Of a DNA stretch of 64,000 nt, positions 27,724 to 34,538 are shown in pieces. The stretch is from positions 62,001-126,000 of the forward strand of contig NZ_JACYHF010000011.1 of the NCBI RefSeq assembly GCF_016482685.1, in the 5' to 3' direction. Position numbers and translations under genes: made by a program. Source of the DNA: Streptomyces sp. DSM 110735 (GTDB lineage: Bacteria > Actinomycetota > Actinomycetes > Streptomycetales > Streptomycetaceae). The stretch's first letter is position 1, and every line of letters starts with the position of its first letter. The notes below the pieces were generated by a model. That model made no database searches, was not told where the DNA came from, and saw nothing but the letters and a program-made list of their open reading frames with translations.

Positions 27724-27912
27724 ATGCCGGAATACGAATTTGTCGACGTGTACGTACCTCGCGGGGTCTCCCGCAAGGACGCCACGCGTCTGCTGACGGA
27801 CCATGCCGAGTACGGACACTGGGAGCTGGACCGACTGAGCCTGCTGCGTGACGGCAGCCGCAGGGTGCGGTTGCGCCGGCGGATCATCCGCCAGGTGCGG
27901 GCCACGTGGTGA
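27724..27912 (+). CDS. DUF5703-family small basic protein
   Basis: A 62-aa protein, conserved in Streptomyces (DUF5703). The sequence begins MPEYEFVDVYVPRGVSRKDA and ends with an Arg-rich helix (RRVRLRRRIIRQVRATW), suggesting nucleic-acid or membrane-surface binding. Function unknown. It ends in a T-tailed terminator. Confidence 0.85.
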   Translation: MPEYEFVDVYVPRGVSRKDATRLLTDHAEYGHWELDRLSLLRDGSRRVRLRRRIIRQVRATW

Positions 27913-27926
27913 AGCAGGACGACTGA

Positions 27927-27967
27927 ACGGAGCGGGCCCCTACTGCGGTGGGGCCCGCTCCGTTTTT
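27927..27967 (+). terminator. Rho-independent terminator with T tail
   Basis: ACGGAGCGGGCCCC and GGGGCCCGCTCCGT form a 14-bp stem with a 9-base loop followed by TTTT. It ends the DUF5703 transcript and may also stop chpC transcription from the other side. Confidence 0.85.
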
Positions 27968-27978
27968 CCCGGCGCGGT

Positions 27979-28064
27979 TACGCGGCTCGGCGGGCCTTGC
28001 GGTGGCGCTGCGCTGCTTCGGCCCGGTCTTTCGGTTCCGCTACGCGGCTCGGCGAGCCTTGCGG
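27979..28064. repeat. Direct repeat of the chpC 3-prime end
   Basis: A 24-base sequence at 27979-28002 recurs at 28041-28064 with one mismatch. The second copy encodes the last residues of ChpC (RKARRAA). The first lies just beyond the stop codon in the non-coding gap, as a remnant of a 62-base duplication. Confidence 0.75.
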
Positions 28065-29107
28065 TACAGGACCGCGCCTGCGAGCAGGGCCACCGCGCCC
28101 GACGGGAGGGCGAGGCCGAGGGGTACGTCGGCACCGGTGTGCGCGAGCTGCTGGCCTCCGGCCGGGGACTGGACCGAGCCGCCGCCGGTGCTCACCTGGG
28201 AGGAGCCGTGGTGGCTCGGGGTGGTGGGCTTGGCGGGGGTGGTGGGGGTGCTCGGCGTTCCGGGGGTGGTGGGGGTGCCCGGGTTGCTCGGCGTACCGGG
28301 GGTGCCGGGCGTGCCCGGGGTGCCCGGATTGCTCGGCGTACCGGGGGTTCCCGGAGTGCCCGGGTTTCCAGGGGTGCCGGGGTTACCCGGGTGGCCGGGG
28401 TGTCCCGGATGACCAGGGTGTCCCGGGTGGCCAGGAGTCCCAGGGTTACCCGGGTGACCGGGGTGACCCGGGTGACCGGGGTGGTGGTGTCCCGGAGGGC
28501 ACGGCTCGTCCGGGTTTCCGGGGTGGCCCGGATGACCCGGGTGTCCCGGCGTACCGGGGTTCCCCGGGTGACCGGGCGTACCGGGGTTGCCCGGATGCCC
28601 AGGGTGGCCGGGGTGACCAGGGTGTCCCGGGTTTCCCGGCGGGTTCTCCTGGCCCCCACCCGGAGGGTTCTGGTGGCCGCTCCCGCCGTTGCCGCAGTCG
28701 TTGCCCCCCGCGGCGTTGCCGAGACCGATGACGTTGACGGTGTTGCCGCACAGGTTGACCGGGACGTCGACCGGTACCTGGACGGTGTTGCCCGAGCCCA
28801 CGCCGGGCGACTTGCCGGTGTGTGCGCCGGCGTGCGCGCCCCCGGCGCTGCCGTTGCCGCCACCGCCGGAGTTGCCGCAGGCGTTGCCCGCGGCCGGGTT
28901 GAGCAGTCCGACCACGTTGACGGTGTTGCCGCAGGCGTTCACCGGGATGTGCACCGGGACCTGCACGCTGTTGCCGGACAGTACGCCGGGTGATCCGGCG
29001 GCGGAGCCGCCCGCGCCCGCGTCGGCGTGCGCGTAGCCGCTCGCGGCGGCGATCACACCGGTGGCGGCGGCCATGGTGAGCAGTCCTTTACGGGTGCCCT
29101 GTCGCAT
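28040..29107 (-). CDS. chpC: Long chaplin with collagen-like Gly-X-Pro tract and sortase signal
   Basis: A 355-aa cell-wall-anchored long chaplin. It has a Sec signal (1-28), two chaplin domains (about 43-77 and 104-138, each with a Cys pair: 58/76, 119/137), a collagen-like region (about 155-285) made of Gly-His-Pro, Gly-Asn-Pro and Gly-Thr-Pro triplets, and a Ser/Thr/Pro stretch. At the end are the sortase motif LAHTG (320-324), a hydrophobic segment and RKARRAA. Chaplins assemble into amyloid-like films that let aerial hyphae escape water; long chaplins are attached by class E sortases. The position next to chpH matches ChpC of S. coelicolor, but this protein is about 100 residues longer (from memory), due to the tract. 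One extra Cys (202) interrupts it. Confidence 0.93.
   Translation of the reverse strand: MRQGTRKGLLTMAAATGVIAAASGYAHADAGAGGSAAGSPGVLSGNSVQVPVHIPVNACGNTVNVVGLLNPAAGNACGNSGGGGNGSAGGAHAGAHTGKSPGVGSGNTVQVPVDVPVNLCGNTVNVIGLGNAAGGNDCGNGGSGHQNPPGGGQENPPGNPGHPGHPGHPGHPGNPGTPGHPGNPGTPGHPGHPGHPGNPDEPCPPGHHHPGHPGHPGHPGNPGTPGHPGHPGHPGHPGHPGNPGTPGNPGTPGTPGTPSNPGTPGTPGTPGTPSNPGTPTTPGTPSTPTTPAKPTTPSHHGSSQVSTGGGSVQSPAGGQQLAHTGADVPLGLALPSGAVALLAGAVLYRKARRAA
28253..28645 (-). repeat. Collagen-like triplet-coding repeat inside chpC
   Basis: About 390 bases of imperfect 9- and 18-base repeats built on GG-rich triplet units, encoding Gly-X-Pro with X = His, Asn or Thr. A unit break at residues 198-208 (PDEPCPPGHHH) divides the tract. 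Length variation between strains and assembly errors are likely here. Confidence 0.9.
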
Positions 29108-29156
29108 AACTCTGTTCCCCCCTGAAATTCCCTGCCCTCGACTACGGAAAAGGCCG

Positions 29157-29195
29157 GTCGGCCCCGTAGCGCATGGCGCGCACCACGGGGCCGAC
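29157..29195 (-). terminator. Hairpin between chpH and chpC
   Basis: GTCGGCCCCGT and ACGGGGCCGAC form a perfect 11-bp stem with a 17-base loop in the 121-base gap after the chpH stop codon. It could terminate chpH or partly attenuate read-through into chpC. Confidence 0.6.
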
Positions 29196-29228
29196 GGCTC
29201 GTAAAAGACGCCCCTCGGGGAGCCCGCG

Positions 29229-29462
29229 TCAGTCGTTGACGCAGGTGTTGCCGAAGGCGGGGTTCAGGAGCCCGATCACGTTGACCGTGTTGCCGCAGAC
29301 GTTCACGGGAACGTGCACCGGCACCTGGATGACATTGCCGGACAGCACACCCGGCGAACCCACGGCGGCACCCTGGGCACCCGAGTCGGCGGCGGCCATA
29401 CCCGCGCCGGCGAGAACCAGTCCACCGGTGGCAGCCGCGGCAGCGACGACCTTCTTGATCAT
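29229..29462 (-). CDS. chpH: Short chaplin ChpH
   Basis: A 77-aa secreted short chaplin. It has a Sec signal (1-25, MIKKVVAAAAATGGLVLAGA...AAA) and one chaplin domain with Cys56 and Cys74, ending GNTCVND. Short chaplins coat aerial hyphae and spores as amyloid fibrils. Length and sequence agree closely with S. coelicolor ChpH. The second of two adjacent ATG codons was chosen because GGAGG lies directly in front. A sigma-BldN-like promoter lies 50-80 bases upstream. Confidence 0.95.
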   Translation of the reverse strand: MIKKVVAAAAATGGLVLAGAGMAAADSGAQGAAVGSPGVLSGNVIQVPVHVPVNVCGNTVNVIGLLNPAFGNTCVND

Positions 29463-29512
29463 CATTCCTCCTAGTTGGCACTGCGGCTCCCAGGTGCGGA
29501 GTCGCATCACGT

Positions 29513-29540
29513 GTAACGAGGAGGGAGTAATGGAGCTACG
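29513..29540 (-). promoter_or_regulatory. Candidate sigma-BldN promoter of chpH
   Basis: On the minus strand CGTAGC (29540-29535) is followed after 16 bases by CGTTAC (29518-29513). This resembles the BldN-type CGTAAC / CGTTGA pair known for chaplin and rodlin genes. Transcription would start near 29506, about 45 bases before the start codon. Confidence 0.55.
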
Positions 29541-29609
29541 AGCTTATGGTCGCATTCACCCTTCTCAGTAGATCTCGTACGCCTGCCTGATTAATGGCCC
29601 CCGCAAGGG

Positions 29610-30935
29610 TCACGAGGCGTCGATGAACCGGTCGAGCACGCGCACACCGAACTGAAGACCGTCCACCGGCACCCGCTCGTCCACGCCGTGGAACATGCCC
29701 GCGAAGTCCAGCTCCGGGGGCAGCTTGAGCGGCGCGAAGCCGAAGCCGCGGATGCCGAGGTCGTCGAAGGACTTGGCGTCGGTGCCGCCGGAGAGCATGT
29801 ACGGGATCGCCTTGGCGGCGGGGTCCTCGGCGAGCAGCGCGGACTGCATCGCCTCGACGAGGGCGCCGTCGAAGGTGGTCTCGACCGCCTTGTCGGCGTG
29901 CACGTCCTCGCGGCGCACGTGCGGGCCGAGCAGCCGGTCGAGGTCGGAGAGGAACTCCTCCTCGTGACCGGGCAGGAAGCGGCCGTCGATGTGGGCGGTC
30001 GCCTCGCCGGGGATGACGTTGACCTTGTAGCCCGCGTTCAACTGGGTGGGGTTGGCGGTGTTGCTGAGGGTGGCGCCGATGAGCTTGGCGATGCCGCCGA
30101 GCTTGGCGAGCGTCGCCTCCATGTCCTCGGGGTCCAGCTCGGTGCCGAGCGCGTCGCCGAGTTCGTCCAGGAAGGCGCGGGTGGTCTTGGTGACCCGTAC
30201 CGGGAACTTGTGGCGGCCGACCCGGGCGACCGCCTCGGACAGCTCGGTGATGGCGTTGTCCCGGTGGATCATCGAGCCGTGCCCGGCGGTGCCGGCCACG
30301 GTGAGCTTCATCCAGTGCATGCCCTTCTCGGCGGTCTGGATGAGGTAGAGCCGACGCTGCTCGCTGACGGTGAACGAGAATCCACCGACCTCGCTGATCG
30401 CCTCGGTGACGCCCTCGAACAGCTCGGGGTGGTTGTCCACGAGGTAGCGGGCGCCGTACGTGCCGCCCGCCTCCTCGTCGGCCAGGAAGGCGACGACGAT
30501 GTCGCGCGGGGGACGCCGCCCGCTGCGCAGCCGGTCGCGCACGACGGCGAGCGTCATGGCGTCCATGTCCTTCATGTCGACCGCCCCGCGCCCCCACACG
30601 CACCCGTCGGCGACCTCGCCGGAGAAGGGGTCGTGGGTCCAGTCGGCGGCGTTGGCCGGTACGACGTCCAGGTGGCCGTGGATCAGCAGCGCGGGCCGGG
30701 ACGGGTCCTCGCCCGCGATCCGCGCGACGGTGGAGGCGCGCCCCGGGTGCGACTCGAAGATCTCCGGCTGGAGCCCGACCTCCGCGAGCTTCTCCGCGAC
30801 GTACTCGGCGGCGGCGCGTTCGCCGGGGCCCGAGTGGTCGCCGTAGTTGCTGGTGTCGAACCGGATCAGCTCGCGGCAGAGGTCCACGACCTCGTCCTCA
30901 CCGGTGACGCCCCTGGCCGTGTCCGTCTCGCTCAC
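29610..30935 (-). CDS. M20-family metallopeptidase
   Basis: A 441-aa zinc peptidase of the M20/ArgE-DapE-CPG2 group that hydrolyses peptides or N-acyl amino acids in the cytoplasm. Metal-binding motifs: HGHLDVVPA (first His), GRGAVDMKDMDA (bridging Asp) and FLADEEAGG (catalytic Glu pair). The dimerisation domain runs from about 190 to 310, and the last His is in GMFHGVDERVPVD. GTG was chosen because GGAGGAAGC precedes it; the open frame further upstream is Gly/Arg-rich and non-coding. A free-standing gene between chpH and the tRNA. Confidence 0.92.
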   Translation of the reverse strand: MSETDTARGVTGEDEVVDLCRELIRFDTSNYGDHSGPGERAAAEYVAEKLAEVGLQPEIFESHPGRASTVARIAGEDPSRPALLIHGHLDVVPANAADWTHDPFSGEVADGCVWGRGAVDMKDMDAMTLAVVRDRLRSGRRPPRDIVVAFLADEEAGGTYGARYLVDNHPELFEGVTEAISEVGGFSFTVSEQRRLYLIQTAEKGMHWMKLTVAGTAGHGSMIHRDNAITELSEAVARVGRHKFPVRVTKTTRAFLDELGDALGTELDPEDMEATLAKLGGIAKLIGATLSNTANPTQLNAGYKVNVIPGEATAHIDGRFLPGHEEEFLSDLDRLLGPHVRREDVHADKAVETTFDGALVEAMQSALLAEDPAAKAIPYMLSGGTDAKSFDDLGIRGFGFAPLKLPPELDFAGMFHGVDERVPVDGLQFGVRVLDRFIDAS

Positions 30936-31192
30936 GCTGCTTCCTCCCGCTGTCACTGCTGGTGGATGTGCTGGTGGGGTTCCGCCGAGGTGTCCGCCGG
31001 CTCCCCCTTCATCCTCTCCCCGCCCCCGCCCGCGTCCAAGACCGGGCCCCCTCGGCAACACACCGTTCACGGGAACGGCCCCCACGACCCGGGGGCGACC
31101 GGCGGGCGACCCGGGGGGTGATCGGACACCCCCGAAAGCCTGGTAATGTTTCCTCTGTCGCCGCGAGGGAAACCCCGCACGACAGACACCTT

Positions 31193-31280
31193 GTCCGGGT
31201 GGCGGAATGGCAGACGCGCTAGCTTGAGGTGCTAGTGCCCTTTATCGGGCGTGGGGGTTCAAGTCCCCCCTCGGACACCA
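31193..31280 (+). tRNA. tRNA-Leu (anticodon GAG)
   Basis: The cloverleaf can be read directly. The acceptor stem GTCCGGG pairs with CTCGGAC (one G-T). The anticodon stem CTAGC/GCTAG holds the loop TTGAGGT with anticodon GAG. There is a long class-II variable arm (GCCC...GGGC) and a T arm GGGGG-TTCAAGT-CCCCC. CCA is encoded (31278-31280). It reads CUC/CUU leucine codons. It marks the edge of the accessory region that follows. Confidence 0.97.
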
Positions 31281-31285
31281 GCGAG

Positions 31286-31318
31286 AGACCCCAGTCGATC
31301 TGGGGTCTTTCTGTTTTT
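31286..31318 (+). terminator. tRNA terminator
   Basis: AGACCCCAG and CTGGGGTCT pair around a short loop and are followed by TTCTGTTTTTT, a standard Rho-independent terminator a few bases after the tRNA. Confidence 0.85.
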
Positions 31319-31476
31319 TGTGCTGTGGCGCGGCCAACACGCCTGTCGGACCAGGGACAACGGCTGAACCACGGCTCGGCGCGCGTGGTCACGCTTGGGA
31401 AAGGCGCCTGGCCCCCTGTGATCGTGGAACGGAGAATGAAGACCGGTCGTCCCACTCAACGCTTACCTTGGTTCAG

Positions 31477-31662
31477 TCAGCGTCGCAGATCCCGACACTC
31501 TTCCAGCACCCGCAGCGCGGGGGCGAAGCTGCCCCGGCCCACACCGGGACAGCGTTGCTCAGCAGGCAGCGTCCACGCCTCCCAGCACGACATGCAGCGC
31601 ATCACCCCGGAATGCTCCGGATCACCAACCGCGCCGCCACCACACCGGGGGCACTCCTGCAT
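31477..31662 (-). CDS. Small zinc-ribbon protein
   Basis: A 61-aa protein with two CxxC knuckles, ECPRCGG near the N-terminus and RCMSCWEAW in the middle, spaced for a zinc ribbon. ATG follows GGGAG at 5 bases. It starts 9 bases after the DUF397 stop codon, so it is probably the last gene of the accessory cassette. No family name is assigned; a DNA- or RNA-binding role is possible. Confidence 0.6.
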   Translation of the reverse strand: MQECPRCGGGAVGDPEHSGVMRCMSCWEAWTLPAEQRCPGVGRGSFAPALRVLEECRDLRR

Positions 31663-31671
31663 GATGACTCC

Positions 31672-31881
31672 CTACGCCGTGACGTCGAACTCCCCCAGTT
31701 TGGCACCGGGAAGGAACGCGGCCCACTCGGCGGCCGTGAACTCGACGGTGCGGCCGGTCCCGGAGTTGCGGACGGCCACCTTGCCGGGAACGTTGGTCGC
31801 GACCTCAACGCACAGTTTGTTGTTGTTGTCGTACTTACACGCACTCGACGTGCGGAACTCGAACTCCGGAACTCCGGTCAC
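31672..31881 (-). CDS. DUF397-family protein
   Basis: A 69-aa DUF397 protein. The domain is typical: FEFRTSSACKYDNNNKLCVEVATN, then VAVRNSGTGRTVEFTAAEWAAFLPGAKLGEFD. DUF397 proteins are small partners usually encoded next to XRE-DUF5753 (WhiJ-like) regulators in Streptomyces, where such pairs act in development or like toxin-antitoxin modules. The GTG start is preceded by AAAGGAT and overlaps the stop codon of the upstream frame (GTGA). Confidence 0.88.
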   Translation of the reverse strand: MTGVPEFEFRTSSACKYDNNNKLCVEVATNVPGKVAVRNSGTGRTVEFTAAEWAAFLPGAKLGEFDVTA

Positions 31882-32150
31882 CGTGCCATCCTTTCGACAC
31901 ACCGAACGGGGAAACGGTCCCCGTGCCGTTGTCGTGCCCCCAGCCGCCCGTGTCGGCGACAGTACGGATGACAGGGCCTCACCAAGGGCCGGGAACCTAA
32001 GCGGCCACTCCCCGGGCAGCACAAAGGCTGTCGGAACCTTGCGGCGCTCGCCGGGTGCTTGGCCGGGTCCTCCCAGCCCGGGATCACGGCACGAAGGATG
32101 CCCACTCGCCCGGCGTTGTTCGCCACCCGCCTGCCGGTCGACACGCTCAC
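31878..32150 (-). pseudogene. Small cassette gene, probably frameshifted
   Basis: The frame opens with GTG overlapping the stop of the 67-aa gene and gives a believable N-terminus (STGRRVANNAGRVGILRAVI, then PGWEDPAKHPAS). After about residue 37 the frame becomes Cys/Arg/His-rich and contains a TTA codon, as a shadow frame would. The alternative frame reads ERRKVPTAFVLPGEWPLRF, a sensible continuation. A frameshift near 32045 is therefore likely. Notably, the shifted frame still ends exactly at the DUF397 start (GTGA), so coupling would be kept. Confidence 0.5.
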
Positions 32151-32350
32151 AACCGATCCTCCGGGTGCGCGCCCCGCTGGTGCCGGCGCATCTCGACGTT
32201 CGCGTCGGAGACACCGCTGTAGTCGCCTCTTGAGCGCGCGTTCCCGCGCCGTACGCTGAAACCCAAGCAGATCTTGCAACTCGGAACGGGCTTGGGTTCC
32301 GGGGGAAGTTCCGTCAGCCCGTATTCCTTGGGCGTCTCCGTATTCGCCAT
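32147..32350 (-). CDS. Small CxxC protein
   Basis: A 67-aa hydrophilic protein with one knuckle, SCKICLGF, then RSRGDYSGVSDANVEMRRHQ. ATG follows GGGGAGGACTG. Unassigned; it is the third kind of small protein in the cassette and lies 83 bases after the XRE regulator. A metal- or nucleic-acid-binding role is possible, not shown. Confidence 0.65.
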   Translation of the reverse strand: MANTETPKEYGLTELPPEPKPVPSCKICLGFSVRRGNARSRGDYSGVSDANVEMRRHQRGAHPEDRL

Positions 32351-32433
32351 CAGTCCTCCCCGGCTTCGTGGTTCACCCATGATCTGCCGGTTGACCGATA
32401 CCACCGAGGGTTATTCCCGTTGCGGACTAAAGA

Positions 32434-33267
32434 TCAGTTGCGACAGTCGTCCGCCCAATGCCGGAGCAAGGATCTGGCGTCGTCCCCAAAGCGGGCGTGC
32501 TGTTCGAACTGGGTGAACACGGCAAGGTATTCAGAGATGTCGCGCGCATCTCGGAACACCATTCTGCCGGTGAAGTTCTCTACCGTCGCCAGCCGATTGT
32601 CATAGACCGTGAACGTGTTCATCGGGCCACGGCCCGTGGGCGTGCCCAGAGGAACAACCCCGATCCTCACATTGGGCAGATGCGACAGCGAAGCCAGCCG
32701 GTCAATCTGCACGGACATCGCGGGAGCGGGAACGACGGCCCAACGTGCCGCCTGTTCCGTGATCAGGAAAGTGAACCGCTTCGCCGTGTTGTACAGGACA
32801 GCCTGCCGTTCCAGCTTGCGCGCCACGGTCCGAGACGAGTCACCTGGGGTATGGCTCAGGCTGGCACGAATGTACTCGGGCGTGGCCAGCAGCCCGGTAA
32901 CCATCGACGGCAGGAAGTACCTGAGTTCTGTGGCGTCTGACTCCAGGGCCGCAAGCTCCGCTTGTCGCTTCTCCATCCCACGGCGCCAGGAAGAACGCTT
33001 GTCCTGCCACTCGGTATTGGCGACCCGCGCGAGAGCGGTAATCTCTGCGACCATCTCAGGGGGAGCATCGACCGCCCGCAAGATGCGCTCGACATCCACG
33101 AGCTTCGGGGTCTTCTTGCCCGTCTCGAACTTACTGATCTGGCTTTGAGACATGTTGCAGCGCCGAGCGAGCCGGTCCCCTGTGAGGCCGGCTCGCTTCC
33201 GTAGCTCGCGGAGCTTTTCCGCCAGGTCGGTTCTCGACTGGCCAAGCTGCTCGGGCTCGAATGTCAC
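32434..33267 (-). CDS. XRE-family regulator with DUF5753 (WhiJ-like)
   Basis: A 277-aa regulator. The N-terminal Cro/C1 helix-turn-helix (LRELRKRAGLTGDRLARRCN, then SQSQISKFETGKKTP) is followed by a DUF5753 domain (LRYFLPSMVTGLLATPEYIR; AARWAVVPAPAMSVQIDRL; NVRIGVVPLGTPTGRGPMNTFTVYD; SEYLAVFTQFEQHARFG). This is the architecture of Streptomyces WhiJ and its many paralogues. The GTG start overlaps the DUF6879 stop (GTGA). It probably controls the cassette together with DUF397; the bound ligand or DNA site is unknown. Confidence 0.9.
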   Translation of the reverse strand: MTFEPEQLGQSRTDLAEKLRELRKRAGLTGDRLARRCNMSQSQISKFETGKKTPKLVDVERILRAVDAPPEMVAEITALARVANTEWQDKRSSWRRGMEKRQAELAALESDATELRYFLPSMVTGLLATPEYIRASLSHTPGDSSRTVARKLERQAVLYNTAKRFTFLITEQAARWAVVPAPAMSVQIDRLASLSHLPNVRIGVVPLGTPTGRGPMNTFTVYDNRLATVENFTGRMVFRDARDISEYLAVFTQFEQHARFGDDARSLLRHWADDCRN

Positions 33268-33785
33268 ACGGTGTCTTTCACGTACTCGGAGAACGGCACG
33301 GCATGGGCCAGGGCGATGCGCTGCCACTCCAGGTACGGAGTCACGTCGCCCGTGAACAGTTCTCGGTTGATCTGCGTACCGTCCGGCCGGAAGTTCAGGT
33401 GCACGACTCGTGACTCATCGAACATCCACCAGTCGGTTCCCGACAGTGGGAGCCCGTAGTCGTCCTGGGTGACGTCCAGGACACGGATGTCTTCCCCGGC
33501 CTGGACGTTGCCGGGGATCCCCCAGGCGAACTGATACCGCTGGTAGTCGGTCAGCGGCTTCCGCACGATTCGTACGCGCCCGATGGTGCGCCCCGATGCC
33601 AGATAGCCACGGACGCGCTCGTGCCACCGCGCATTGTGGTCCGCAGGCTTCAGCTCTCCCCGAAGGAAGCGGGCGACGTTTTCAGCCTCCTTCGGCATGG
33701 TGTACGTGGGCTGCGCCTCGAACCGCCACGCGGAATGCTGGTACGTGTCGAACGTCTGCCGCCACTCGTCACCATCCAAGAACAC
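33264..33785 (-). CDS. DUF6879-family protein
   Basis: A 173-aa protein of the DUF6879 family (MFLDGDEWRQTFDTYQHSAWRFEA; later ESRVVHLNFRPDGTQINREL). These soluble proteins are usually encoded directly upstream of XRE-DUF5753 regulators in Streptomyces; function is not established. GTG start, lying 17 bases inside the end of the preceding 69-aa gene, and the stop overlaps the next start, so the whole run is translationally coupled. Confidence 0.85.
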   Translation of the reverse strand: MFLDGDEWRQTFDTYQHSAWRFEAQPTYTMPKEAENVARFLRGELKPADHNARWHERVRGYLASGRTIGRVRIVRKPLTDYQRYQFAWGIPGNVQAGEDIRVLDVTQDDYGLPLSGTDWWMFDESRVVHLNFRPDGTQINRELFTGDVTPYLEWQRIALAHAVPFSEYVKDTV

Positions 33786-33978
33786 GGACAGCCTCCCTCA
33801 GGACCGACTCCGGGATCTCCACCAGGGCCTCACCCTCCGGCGGCTGGAAGGCGTCCGACAGGTTCCCCTGGACCACGATGGCGCCGCTCATCGCGCGGTA
33901 GACGTTCGGGCAATCGTCGTCGTCGCAGTTGGGCCCGTCGAGCCTGCCGGTAAGCCGGGTCAGTTCGCTGCGCGCCAT
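33769..33978 (-). CDS. Small acidic protein upstream of DUF6879
   Basis: A 69-aa protein with GPNCDDDDCPNVYRAMSGAI and a C-terminal helix (EIPESVLREAVRVLGW). The CxxxxxC segment with four Asp could bind a metal. ATG follows GGAGGGG. It is the first gene of the accessory cassette. Similar small proteins commonly precede DUF6879 genes in Streptomyces as I recall; function unknown. Confidence 0.72.
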   Translation of the reverse strand: MARSELTRLTGRLDGPNCDDDDCPNVYRAMSGAIVVQGNLSDAFQPPEGEALVEIPESVLREAVRVLGW

Positions 33979-34538
33979 GGCGTCCCCTCCGTCGTCGGCC
34001 CCGGTCGGGGCCACCGTCCGACGACGGTATGCAGGGCATCGTCCCTCGTCCATGCCGACTCCGGACTATTCCCGACCCGGCATAAACGATCTCTGCGAGG
34101 CCGGGTTGGCATGGCGACCAACGCATGGCCAACAGCGGTCCGAAACGGCAGGAAACACAGGGAAAGAATGACAAGCGGAGGCTCTCAACTCTGCGGCGTG
34201 TCCTTTGCTTGGCCAAGGAGCGAGCCACGGCCGTAAAGTTCGTTGGGATCGACCTTGACACCGCCCCACTGTTGCAAGTGTGGACCGCGAGTCCTGGTGA
34301 CATTCGTACGACCAGCCGATCCGAGCCCGTACCGGAGTACACCGCTGGAAGCGCTGCGTCACACAAGCCAACGTCACGGCGAGCGAGGAGGACAGGTGGC
34401 CTCCGAGACGACGGGCCACTGTTCGACAGCGCGCTGCTTCGCACACCACTTCTCCAGTGCCAGGGGCGTGTTCGTGGATGAGACCACGGAGCGAGCGATC
34501 CCGCACCACCAGTAGACGATCTGACGGAAGTCGGCTCC
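33979..34538. other. Intergenic region of the accessory island, no gene seen
   Basis: 560 bases between the cassette and the broken XRE gene. Several frames stay open on both strands, but their products are Arg/Ser/Cys-rich, have no motif and lack good ribosome binding sites. The base composition is lower in GC than the surroundings. It probably contains the cassette promoter near its left end (TATTCCCG at 34067-34074) and decayed sequence. Confidence 0.5.

Noticed and set aside
28205..28650. Regular repeats suggestive of CRISPR
   Set aside because: The repeats are coding, in frame and triplet-based (Gly-X-Pro) inside chpC; no unique spacers and no cas genes.
30430..30442. Further DnaA-like box (GGTTGTCCACGAG)
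   Set aside because: Last base of the box mismatched, single copy and inside the M20 peptidase gene.
34125..34481. 118-aa plus-strand frame in the island gap
   Set aside because: No motif or ribosome binding site, biased composition, and other frames equally open.
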